Assembly: GCA_030592105.1 (NCBI GenBank)
Contig: JAUVKE010000129.1
Span: 1 to 7,133 of the forward strand
Direction of reading: 5' to 3'
DNA length: 7,133 bases
Origin: Desulfobacteraceae bacterium
GTDB taxonomy: Bacteria; Desulfobacterota; Desulfobacteria; Desulfobacterales; BuS5
Shown: positions 1 to 7,069 of the stretch, in pieces
Layout of the letters: each line of letters begins with the position of its first letter
Position numbering within the stretch: position 1 is the stretch's first letter
Notes under the pieces: model-generated
Told to the model about the DNA's origin: nothing
The model's input: the letters and a program-made list of their open reading frames with translations, nothing else
The model's database searches: none
Translations under genes and position numbers: made by a program

Positions 1-1
1 A

Positions 2-118
2 GCCCTGACGGGGGGTAGACGCCGGGTAATTTGTATCCATCCAGGTAAAATGTGCCGGACTGAACATAAGAGAAGATTCAGGATCTATGACAATATTATT
101 TTCGGTTCCGGCAATTAA
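2..118 (-). pseudogene. Continuation of the debranching enzyme GH133 domain in the shifted frame (runs off the window)
   Basis: Reading the minus strand from 118 in the frame that re-uses base 118 gives 39 residues beginning LIAGTENN and containing SPAHFTWMDTNYPA and TPRQG. This is the hallmark block of amylo-alpha-1,6-glucosidase (GH133) domains, normally found just after the SDA.LWF motif, so it belongs directly after residue 1191 of the main frame. The two pieces join without missing residues if one base is restored around 116-120. The fragment has no start codon of its own and continues past the left edge, so the rest of the domain cannot be assessed. Either a natural one-base deletion or a sequencing error would explain it. 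Confidence 0.85.
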
Positions 119-3100
119 GAATGTCCCATGGAGAGAAGAATTTTTCGTATAGTTCTATCACCTGCTTTTTCATTTAGAAAATCATCTGTTTTTAATACAG
201 AGATCATATCTGAACAAGCCTTAAAAAACCAGAGCTGAGCATCTGAAGTGTCCCTGTTTCCAGCGCTGTTTCCCAGGATAATATTTGGTAGAGTCCCTTT
301 TTCTTCAAACTGGCCAAAAAGCTTTAATACAGATTTTGCATCCTCAATTCTACCAGCTGAAATCAATCCTCTTGTAAAGATCAAAGAGTCCCTTCCCCAA
401 TCCAGGAACCATGGATAGCCGGCAATAACTGATTTTAAATTATTTCTTTTTACAAGATAACTATCCAAAGCATCCTTAAGTCCATCCTCTATTCCGATTA
501 TATGCGAGCATTTCTCGTAAAAATTCATCTCCTCTTTAAAAACAGGAATTTTCTGCTTAGCTTCGTCATCACTGCTTATATATGCACATAACTCTGCTTT
601 TTGATCTCCTTTTAAAAAAATTGAAAAATATCCAGGACTGAAAAGATCCGAATCAGGGTCCATACCCCGCTCTTTTTCAAGGGATCTGTACACCATATAA
701 GCCCACTCCGGCTCATGTACATATTTTCCTCCAGGGAGCATCATGCTAAGCTGGCAGCCGCTGCCGGGTCTGAAAAGAAAACCGTTTTCTTCAGGAGTAA
801 CAGATGCCGGAAAATGATGCTCAGGCCCGGTATGAGCCTTGGTAGTCTCATGAAAATCTCTATCTTCTATATCAGGACGTATGATAAGCCTTACATCTTT
901 TGAATCATTTAACATGTTACTTCTGTTTTTAGATGAATCCCTGAAAAAAACTATCCTGAGCATATTCTCATTATCCATTATTTCCATCCCTATGGTAACA
1001 AATATATACTCACCTTGACCTGTTGGTATCTTATACCGCCAAAATCCTTTGGAATTGTATTGAAAAACAAAAGAATCGAAACAATCAAAAGATATTTCCC
1101 GTGAATAACCCTGAAAAACTATCCATCCTCTGCATCGAGTAAGCATTATTCGCCTGTTTTCAGGGAAATCCCTGCTGAGATTAGCAGCCAGAAGAGCGTC
1201 ATATTTAGATTGAAGCTCTCCCCACCGAACATGCGCCCTGAGCATACTGCCACGGCCATTGGTACCGAGAAAAAGAAGTGAATCAGAGCCCATACTGGAT
1301 CGTGTAATTTTTTTTCTTATGGTCACGTTCTCACCAGAAGCGAGATAGAGAAGATGCCCGTTATAATGCCGGGTTTTTTTTTTGGCATAAACAGCAATAT
1401 GCAGCAGATGTCTGGCATGAGACTCTGGAACAGGGAGAGGCGAAAACAGAACAAAATGTGAGCCGCCCATGCAGGGGAGGCTATGCTCATGCATCCTTGT
1501 AATTGTTTTTCCATCTCTTTCGATCTCAGTCTTTTTATTAATCCTTGCGATAAAAGGAATTTTCGATTGAACCAGCAAAAAATATCCAGGAGGTATCATA
1601 ACCTCCCGCTGGATATCCTTTGGCCACGTCCATCTGATAACTCTGGACTGATCATCAGCTCGATTCATCCTCCAGCAAAAGTTTTCAGGGTTATTAAAAA
1701 GCCTGTATGCAGCTTTTTGAAGGTCAAAATCCCCCATATCCGCAATTTTATTATGATACTTGAAAACATCAAGTACTTTTGCCATGAACCTTTGTTTTAT
1801 TATCCTTTCTGGAAGAGAAAAAGGAGGACTATTCTCATTATTGACTAATTTCAATTCTTCCCGGTCAGGTGAAAGGCAGAGAATTCTGCAGGGGGGCAGA
1901 GAGCACGCACAAAGGTCATGGTTTTTATAAACATTGAACTCATCTCCTGTGAGAAGATCCACAAGCTGTTTCTGGTAGATTCCGCTTTTAAGCCTGTCCC
2001 AGGATGCTGAAACCGTTTTTTCCTCATCAAGATTAACAACAACAAGAAGCTTTTTTCCTGATGGCACATGATACCTCAGTAATGCTATATAGTTTCCTTC
2101 CTCCTTTTGAATCATTTCAAGTTTTGTTTGGTCAAAAAATGCTGGATGGGATTTTAACAGAATATTTAAACGCCTTATAAAACTCACTTGATTAACATCA
2201 GACCCCCAGTTCAGAGATGGAGATTGATGAACATCTATCTTTTCAGTCGCAAACCATTCCACGCCATTGGCAAAACCGAACCCGCCATAATGAGAAAAAA
2301 GGGCAGAAAGCCCGGTACGCATGGACGCGTATTCTTTTGAACGAGCAGCCAGTCTGTTATTATCGTGGGTTTCGGCAAAATGGATTGCTATCCCGTCACA
2401 AGCAGATATATCTGCTGCCTCTGGAAGATATTTTTCAATCTGCCGGCGATCATAATTCTGAAATAGTTCCGAATAAGCCCAATTAAAATTAGCCCTGCTC
2501 AATATATCTCTTGTTACGGATATTTTTCCGCCAAGCCCTTCAAGGAAAAAAAGAGTATCAGGATACTGCTCCCTGACCGATGCCACGATAAATTTCCAGG
2601 CCGGAATCGGAATCATATAGCCGGCATCACAGCGAAACCCGCTGACTCCGCGCCAGCACCATAATAGAAAGATCTCTGCCATATACTCCCAAAGCTTTTT
2701 GTGTGAAAAATCAAGCCTTGTAAGATCGCTCCACTTCACACCCCACGCACCAGGCACCTCAATCTTCTTATCCTCGCCCCTTACAAGCCATTCGGGGTGA
2801 GATTCATGAAGATCTGCAGCCCATCCTGTATGATTAATTACAATATCGATTATCAATTTGCCATTACGTTTATGAACTTCATCCACCAGTTCCCCAAACT
2901 GTTCCAGAGGAGTGACACGGGGATCAAAGCAGGCAAGAGCAGGATCAATTCCTGTAAAGCTTAAAGCAGCATAAGGGCTTCCGAATCTTCCCATGCGGCC
3001 GTATGTTGTGGGCGTAGGGTGTATGGGGAGGAGATGAATATACCGGCAATTAAGTTCTCCCAGAATAAAATCGAGTTCTTTAATAAGATCCCGGAATGTT

Positions 3101-3690
3101 CCGGATGGGGGGATTACACAATAGCCTGCATTATCAATTTTTTTTATAAAACCCGACCATAATGGTTCAGGGACTTTAATTGCGTTTTTATTAGGGCCAA
3201 ATTGACGAACAAACGCATTATAAACAATATTTGCACAACATGTATCAGCAGGTTTCACATTAATAACTATATTTGAGCCTGCCGGCCACAGGGGATGAGA
3301 AGAACCGGCTGGCACAAAGAAACATTTTGCTTCAAAATGACCCACATCGAACAAAGGAAGGGTCGCTTTATAAGAATCGGAATCGGCTGGCGTCATAGGG
3401 ATGTCAAACCAGTCCCTTCCCAGAGGTGGAACATCAAAAGAGACCTGGCGCATAATCTCTTTCCGTGTAATATCTGCATGCCCCAGGTTCGTGCGTATCC
3501 ATGCAGCACCATTCATCTTTTCCGGGATGGAAAGTCTAAAATCAAGTGTATCTCCTCTGAACAGGAGCATATGTGTTCCTGGAGCAGGATACTGTATGAT
3601 CTTATGAGATTGTTTTTCCATTAGCATATCAATTATAATTGCTGGATATATTGAAGTTACTGCCATAACTTCAATTTTCATTGTCTCCAT
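115..3690 (-). CDS. Bifunctional glycogen debranching enzyme (GH13 + GH133), frameshifted near its C-terminus
   Basis: Probable cytoplasmic glycogen debranching enzyme; no signal peptide is visible. The open frame has 1191 residues. A beta-rich N-terminal domain spans about 30-150. A GH13 alpha-amylase-like domain spans about 180-610 with its motifs intact: IDIVINH (Asp282), GFRCD (nucleophile Asp355), FLEG (acid/base Glu384) and ETHDNN (Asp443). This half should carry 4-alpha-glucanotransferase or related activity. A helical and beta-sandwich stretch (about 620-1060) precedes a GH133 amylo-alpha-1,6-glucosidase start with GYPWFLDWGRD (1091-1101) and NRDTSDAQLWF (1145-1155). Known family members continue well beyond residue 1191. 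Here the frame stops at TAA 115-117, while the next conserved motif lies in another frame, so the gene is frameshifted. The start is uncertain: Met1 has AGGAG only 22 nt upstream, and Met4, Met9, Met22 and Met24 are alternatives. Function by family is secure; activity of this copy is doubtful. Confidence 0.9.
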   Translation of the reverse strand: METMKIEVMAVTSIYPAIIIDMLMEKQSHKIIQYPAPGTHMLLFRGDTLDFRLSIPEKMNGAAWIRTNLGHADITRKEIMRQVSFDVPPLGRDWFDIPMTPADSDSYKATLPLFDVGHFEAKCFFVPAGSSHPLWPAGSNIVINVKPADTCCANIVYNAFVRQFGPNKNAIKVPEPLWSGFIKKIDNAGYCVIPPSGTFRDLIKELDFILGELNCRYIHLLPIHPTPTTYGRMGRFGSPYAALSFTGIDPALACFDPRVTPLEQFGELVDEVHKRNGKLIIDIVINHTGWAADLHESHPEWLVRGEDKKIEVPGAWGVKWSDLTRLDFSHKKLWEYMAEIFLLWCWRGVSGFRCDAGYMIPIPAWKFIVASVREQYPDTLFFLEGLGGKISVTRDILSRANFNWAYSELFQNYDRRQIEKYLPEAADISACDGIAIHFAETHDNNRLAARSKEYASMRTGLSALFSHYGGFGFANGVEWFATEKIDVHQSPSLNWGSDVNQVSFIRRLNILLKSHPAFFDQTKLEMIQKEEGNYIALLRYHVPSGKKLLVVVNLDEEKTVSASWDRLKSGIYQKQLVDLLTGDEFNVYKNHDLCACSLPPCRILCLSPDREELKLVNNENSPPFSLPERIIKQRFMAKVLDVFKYHNKIADMGDFDLQKAAYRLFNNPENFCWRMNRADDQSRVIRWTWPKDIQREVMIPPGYFLLVQSKIPFIARINKKTEIERDGKTITRMHEHSLPCMGGSHFVLFSPLPVPESHARHLLHIAVYAKKKTRHYNGHLLYLASGENVTIRKKITRSSMGSDSLLFLGTNGRGSMLRAHVRWGELQSKYDALLAANLSRDFPENRRIMLTRCRGWIVFQGYSREISFDCFDSFVFQYNSKGFWRYKIPTGQGEYIFVTIGMEIMDNENMLRIVFFRDSSKNRSNMLNDSKDVRLIIRPDIEDRDFHETTKAHTGPEHHFPASVTPEENGFLFRPGSGCQLSMMLPGGKYVHEPEWAYMVYRSLEKERGMDPDSDLFSPGYFSIFLKGDQKAELCAYISSDDEAKQKIPVFKEEMNFYEKCSHIIGIEDGLKDALDSYLVKRNNLKSVIAGYPWFLDWGRDSLIFTRGLISAGRIEDAKSVLKLFGQFEEKGTLPNIILGNSAGNRDTSDAQLWFFKACSDMISVLKTDDFLNEKAGDRTIRKILLSMGHS

Positions 3691-3704
3691 ATATCGAATA
3701 TCGA
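3691..3704. repeat. Tandem 7-bp repeat, 2 x ATATCGA
   Basis: Two perfect adjacent copies of ATATCGA abut the first possible ATG of the debranching enzyme gene. The repeat occupies the place where a ribosome binding site for that ATG would be expected and contains none. This adds to the doubt about the start codon. Function unknown. Confidence 0.5.
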
Positions 3705-3709
3705 GGGGC

Positions 3710-3723
3710 AGACTCCTGAGTCT
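3710..3723. repeat. 14-bp dyad upstream of the debranching enzyme gene
   Basis: AGACTC and GAGTCT form 6-bp arms around a 2-bp centre. On the minus strand the dyad contains AGGAG (3717-3713), but that lies 22 nt from the first ATG, too far for an ordinary ribosome binding site. It could be a small operator or a chance dyad. No T-run follows, so it is not a convincing intrinsic terminator. Confidence 0.4.
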
Positions 3724-3771
3724 TAAAAAATTATCCGAAATTATAAAAACTCACAATTGATAAATATAAAA

Positions 3772-4182
3772 CTAAAAGAATCGATAATAACGGCCAAATA
3801 TAAAAAGATATATACTGCCTGGATAAATATTTATGTTTAAAACTCCCAATCTGTTATCAAACTGAACAGTATTTTCTGCGACCGCACCATTAGTCTCAAT
3901 CTTGATTAAATCGCTGTCAGTATCATCAAGCCCGATATGTAGATTCATATTATTTTTTGAGGATAATATGTCGGAAAAAATCTCACCTTGTTCATACTGA
4001 AATAGAATTGTATTATCAGGATCAGGCTGTATCTGTACTTCACATTTTACAGTTAAATCTGCATTATTACTGAGTGAAGTAATATCGGGATTCGTCTCTT
4101 TTTGTTTCCCTGGTGTCGGGTTAAATTTAAACAGATCATTATGCGGATTTGTATTTATTTGCATTAAACAAAATTGACGCAT
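3772..4182 (-). CDS. Hypothetical protein, 136 residues, unrecognised
   Basis: I do not recognise this protein. It is soluble in appearance, with no signal peptide and no clear membrane helix. The first 45 residues are rich in Asn, Pro, Lys and Thr and probably disordered. Residues 43-110 alternate hydrophobic and polar residues (ADLTVKCEVQIQ, NMNLHIGLDDTDSDLIKIE), suggesting a small beta-rich fold. DDTDSD at 86-91 is an acidic cluster that could bind metal, but that is speculation. The C-terminus (about 114-136) is strongly hydrophobic and aromatic and ends GRYYRFF. The start is well supported by AGGAGG at 4189-4194, six bases from the ATG. It lies 103 bases downstream of the TPR-barrel gene and 81 bases upstream of the debranching enzyme gene, same strand. 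The strong ribosome binding site is the best reason to regard it as real. Confidence 0.72.
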   Translation of the reverse strand: MRQFCLMQINTNPHNDLFKFNPTPGKQKETNPDITSLSNNADLTVKCEVQIQPDPDNTILFQYEQGEIFSDILSSKNNMNLHIGLDDTDSDLIKIETNGAVAENTVQFDNRLGVLNINIYPGSIYLFIFGRYYRFF

Positions 4183-4188
4183 CTTTTA

Positions 4189-4194
4189 CCTCCT
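4189..4194 (-). promoter_or_regulatory. Strong Shine-Dalgarno (AGGAGG) for the 136-residue protein
   Basis: The minus strand reads AGAGGAGGTAAAAG followed by ATG, giving an AGGAGGT core with six bases between AGGAGG and the start. It fixes the start at 4182 rather than at Met7. It is by far the best ribosome binding site in the window; neither large gene has a comparable one. Confidence 0.8.
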
Positions 4195-4220
4195 CTTTAA
4201 TTTATAAAAATTGAATTGAA

Positions 4221-4226
4221 ATTATA
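4221..4226 (-). promoter_or_regulatory. Possible -10 box (TATAAT) ahead of the 136-residue gene
   Basis: A perfect TATAAT lies in the spacer, 38 bases upstream of the ATG at 4182. At the usual distance (about 4243-4248) there is only TTTCGA, a poor match to a -35 box. The spacer is so AT-rich that this could easily arise by chance. If real, the small gene has its own promoter in addition to any read-through from the gene upstream. Confidence 0.25.
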
Positions 4227-4280
4227 ATTATCTCATGACTAATCGAAAATTAAACTAAAAATATGCATTACGTTAACATT

Positions 4281-4289
4281 CCTTGCTAA
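4281..4289. repeat. Direct repeat CCTTGCTAA, left copy
   Basis: This copy includes the TAG stop codon of the TPR-barrel gene (4286-4288). Its partner lies just beyond the other end of that gene, 2737 bases away. Significance uncertain. Confidence 0.35.
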
Positions 4290-6859
4290 AAAATCGTTGT
4301 GAATTTGACGAAAATACCGCAATCCGGATAAATACGTGGATTTGAAGGATCCGTATCCTGAAATTGAAACTGCTCATCAAACAGATTTTTAACATCAACC
4401 GTAACAACTCCCAACTTTTCCGGTAGTCGATAACCGATAGTGCCATCCACAACTGCAAATTGGTCATTTCCAGTCGTCGTTACTATCTGCGGATCGCCAA
4501 ATTCACCGTCCTGATCTACAAAGGTAATTTTCAATTTTGAAAAAAATCCTGACGAATGAGAAAAACTAACTGTTAATGGAATCCGAAAAGTTTTGATCCA
4601 CGTAAATTGTTCCGGGCCAACATATTCATCATCTCTTTCAAGTTTTTCATATTCGAATTCAGCACTAATTGCCAACATGGAATAAGGTATCCAGTAAAGA
4701 TAAGCACGTCCAAAGCGTTCTTCCCAATCAGTTGACAATACACTGGGCTGTGCAAAAGGGTTAGAAATACTTAAAAAAGGAACGTCCATTTCACGACGAG
4801 AAAATTCCATTCCTCCATAAACATTTTCGGAAAAATTCTGATCAATACCGACACCATAGCGCCATGCATCTGTTCCATTGGCATCATCAAAAAATTGATT
4901 AAATCCGCTTACACTAGTGGGCTCAAGTGTTTGATTTGCGATTAATGCCCTTTTTAAAGTTCGGAACACTGCTGCTCTAAACGTAGTAGAGGGACTATAT
5001 TTCCAGACACAACCCAATTTGGGATTAACCTTTTCACGGTCTACTGTTGATTCAAAAAAATCAGCACTCGCACCAAGAGTCCAGGTTACATTATTCGGAT
5101 AATTAAATAAAGAGTACAAATATAAGTTATTATGGCGGATATTAGTCTTGTTTACTTCACTAATAACCACCGGTGGAAAAATAAATGGAATGGAAATCGT
5201 ATAAGCCTCTTTTAAATCATCATTAAAATGCCCCATACCGCTGATAATATTAAATCTTTCAGAATAAAACAGATACTGTAATTCAGCCAGACAGCCTTCT
5301 TCATCAACAGTTGAAAATAAAACGGGTAATGTTATTTGAGCGTCCCCGTTCTTATAAAACAAGGAAAAAAGGATATCGGAATTTGGTGAAAACGCATTAT
5401 GCAAACCAAACCGCATAGTTTGAATCTCTTCTTCTTGTCTAAGTTCAGCATCATAATTGTCAGGATCAAACCTGAGAGGTAAATCACCAGCATTCGTTTC
5501 TTTAAAGCGATATTCAGCCTGAATACTGGTCGTTGGGGTTAAACGTATTTGAGCAAACAGATTATAGATATCACGCTCCTGATCGTTGTTCTCCCTGAAG
5601 CCATCTGTTTCATAGTGAAACTGCCCCAGGCTATAAAAAAAATTTCCACACACACCTGATTGAACCACTTCATCACCCAGAGTGGAATTGCTTCCGGCAA
5701 CACCGCTGGCGATTAAGGCTAACCTATTGCGATTGAAAAGCTGATTAAACTCATTAAATGATGCTTCGGCGGGACCTGCATCAGCCAAAATAAATGATTT
5801 ACTTTCCGCTAAGTGGGGTTGTACCGGGTTGATATTGACAGGTTGCAGCAATTGCGACTGAAGTAATTCGCTGACCCTGGCGATTTCATGGCGCGGAAGG
5901 GCAGTGTATGAATCAGACAGGAATCTGTGAGCAGAATAATTGCTTGGATCGATATTAAGCGACTTCCATCCTTCAACCAGGGCAAGCTGATCAAAACCCA
6001 GCTCATTATAAATCCGGGCAAGGCTTACACTGCGAGAGGCAATATCCTGATCAAGCAACAGACGCGAACGATAAACAGCCCGATTATCGTTTAATTTGAT
6101 CGATTTTTGTAAATCCCGCATAGCTTCCACCGGACAGTTCATTGTCAGCTTCCGAATCGCATCATAAAACCAGGGCGTTGGATCTTTAGGATCAAGTTTT
6201 TTGGCGCTATCAAGATGTACACCAGCCTTGTCGTTCCGTTTTTCTTCATAATACGCTTTACCGAGATAGCTGCGCATAATAGACTTGTTTGGGTCAAGAC
6301 TAACCGCAATTTCAATTTGGGCACGCCCATCTTTTAAATTGCCTGTTCGGATCATAGTTAGACCCATTCCTAAATGAGGTAACGGATCTGCCTGATCCAG
6401 CTTGATGGCTTTTTCAAAAGCCACTGTTGAATCATGAATCTCTATCCGTGACAGGTGAGCAAAACCCAGAACAGTTTGGGTGCGCGCTAAATGGGGGCTT
6501 AGCAAGACCGCTTTTTGTGCCGCACTAATCGCTTTGTCAAGCTTACCAAAAGAGAGCCACAATTCGGCCAGGCGCGCCCATGCAAGGGCATTGTTTTTTT
6601 CAAATGCCACCGCTTTTTTTTGATTCTCCAGCGCGGCCTGAAAATCAAAATTAGCCTGTTGAGCATACGCAAGCGCCACTCTTGCAGTTGCAGATTCAGG
6701 GTTATTCTTTACAGCTGCCATTGCCAGTTCCAATCCCCTGGGTTTATCGTTCTGTGCCAGCGCAATGATCGAAAGGAGAGGTAATGCATAAGCAGGTTCC
6801 AGTTTCCTTGCTTTTTCGATATCTGCGGATGCTTCATTAATGCGACCGACAGAAAGCAA
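4286..6859 (-). CDS. TPR-repeat outer-membrane beta-barrel protein, 5'-truncated
   Basis: This 857-residue frame starts at the first conventional start codon, a TTG, but its homology extends further upstream. Residues 1-320 are tandem tetratricopeptide helix pairs, for example ALAWARLAELWLSFGKLDKA (91-110), DPLPHLGMGLTMIRTGNLKDG (158-178) and SYLGKAYYEEKRNDKA (197-212). About 330-400 is a linker. Residues 400-857 alternate aromatic and polar strands typical of an outer-membrane barrel. The tail VDVKNLFDEQFQFQD ... FVKFTTIF resembles the last strands of TonB-dependent receptors, with a terminal Phe for BAM recognition. No plug domain or TonB box is visible, so the barrel is more likely a porin or export channel with a periplasmic TPR scaffold (compare the general plan of PgaA and BcsC) than a siderophore receptor. 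Family members I recall carry a signal peptide and a FecR-like region ahead of the TPRs. Both are missing here, so export is doubtful and this may be a pseudogene. Confidence 0.8.
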   Translation of the reverse strand: MLSVGRINEASADIEKARKLEPAYALPLLSIIALAQNDKPRGLELAMAAVKNNPESATARVALAYAQQANFDFQAALENQKKAVAFEKNNALAWARLAELWLSFGKLDKAISAAQKAVLLSPHLARTQTVLGFAHLSRIEIHDSTVAFEKAIKLDQADPLPHLGMGLTMIRTGNLKDGRAQIEIAVSLDPNKSIMRSYLGKAYYEEKRNDKAGVHLDSAKKLDPKDPTPWFYDAIRKLTMNCPVEAMRDLQKSIKLNDNRAVYRSRLLLDQDIASRSVSLARIYNELGFDQLALVEGWKSLNIDPSNYSAHRFLSDSYTALPRHEIARVSELLQSQLLQPVNINPVQPHLAESKSFILADAGPAEASFNEFNQLFNRNRLALIASGVAGSNSTLGDEVVQSGVCGNFFYSLGQFHYETDGFRENNDQERDIYNLFAQIRLTPTTSIQAEYRFKETNAGDLPLRFDPDNYDAELRQEEEIQTMRFGLHNAFSPNSDILFSLFYKNGDAQITLPVLFSTVDEEGCLAELQYLFYSERFNIISGMGHFNDDLKEAYTISIPFIFPPVVISEVNKTNIRHNNLYLYSLFNYPNNVTWTLGASADFFESTVDREKVNPKLGCVWKYSPSTTFRAAVFRTLKRALIANQTLEPTSVSGFNQFFDDANGTDAWRYGVGIDQNFSENVYGGMEFSRREMDVPFLSISNPFAQPSVLSTDWEERFGRAYLYWIPYSMLAISAEFEYEKLERDDEYVGPEQFTWIKTFRIPLTVSFSHSSGFFSKLKITFVDQDGEFGDPQIVTTTGNDQFAVVDGTIGYRLPEKLGVVTVDVKNLFDEQFQFQDTDPSNPRIYPDCGIFVKFTTIF

Positions 6860-7009
6860 AAGTCCGGCGCGATAGGCAAAAAAACGTGGGTCATCTATCT
6901 CTTTTGGTACTTTTTTAAGAATTATAATGGCGTTTAACAGATCACCTTCCCAGGATAAGCGGATGGATTCTTGAATTAACGTTTTCCAATTAGCTTTAGC
7001 ACCCGCCCA
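6860..7009 (-). pseudogene. N-terminal coding extension of the TPR-barrel gene without a start codon
   Basis: The reading frame is open upstream of the TTG at 6859 as far as a TGA at 7067-7069, adding 69 codons. About the last 50 of these look like genuine coding sequence of the same protein: WKTLIQESIRLSWEGDLLNA followed by VPKEIDDPRFFAYRAGLLLSV is a TPR helix pair running directly into residue 1 of the annotated frame. No ATG, GTG or TTG occurs in these 69 codons (only CTG at 6938-6940). Upstream of about 7010 the translation no longer looks like TPR or FecR sequence. The 5' end therefore seems to have been lost or displaced. Confidence 0.7.
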
Positions 7010-7037
7010 GCAATTCCCGCTTACGACCTTGCTAATT
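6988..7037. repeat. Inverted repeat AATTAGC ... GCTAATT at the broken 5' edge of the TPR-barrel gene
   Basis: Seven-base arms at 6988-6994 and 7031-7037 are perfect inverted copies separated by 36 bases. The interior (about 6998-7030) is clearly more GC-rich than the flanks. It could fold as a long-loop stem or be a scar of a rearrangement. It coincides with the point where recognisable TPR sequence ends. I cannot assign it to a known element. Confidence 0.4.
7027..7035. repeat. Direct repeat CCTTGCTAA, right copy
   Basis: The same nine bases recur in the same orientation at 4281-4289, so the pair brackets the whole TPR-barrel segment. Nine bases is a size seen in target-site duplications, but no transposase or terminal inverted repeat accompanies them, and a chance match is quite possible. 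Confidence 0.35.
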
Positions 7038-7069
7038 ATTTTATGCCTAATATGGGATAAAATGCTTCA

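Noticed and set aside
110..125. Programmed -1 ribosomal frameshifting as the explanation for the broken debranching frame
   Set aside because: The local sequence CATTCTTAA lacks a slippery X XXY YYZ heptamer, and such control is not known for this family; a simple indel or sequencing error is likelier.
1483..1848. 121-codon open frame on the plus strand inside the debranching enzyme gene
   Set aside because: It is antisense to well-conserved coding sequence, has no ribosome binding site of note, and its translation shows no recognisable fold.
3710..3723. Dyad as an intrinsic terminator for the 136-residue gene
   Set aside because: A 6-bp stem with a 2-base loop and no following T-run is not a plausible terminator.
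3729..3760. Lac-operator-like string (AATTGTGAG ... GGATAA) on the minus strand in the spacer before the debranching gene
   Set aside because: Spacing and symmetry do not match the operator, no regulator is present, and the region is AT-rich enough for chance resemblance.
4183..4285. Terminator after the TPR-barrel gene
   Set aside because: Only short palindromes (GTTAAC, ATGCAT) are present, with no stable hairpin followed by Ts.
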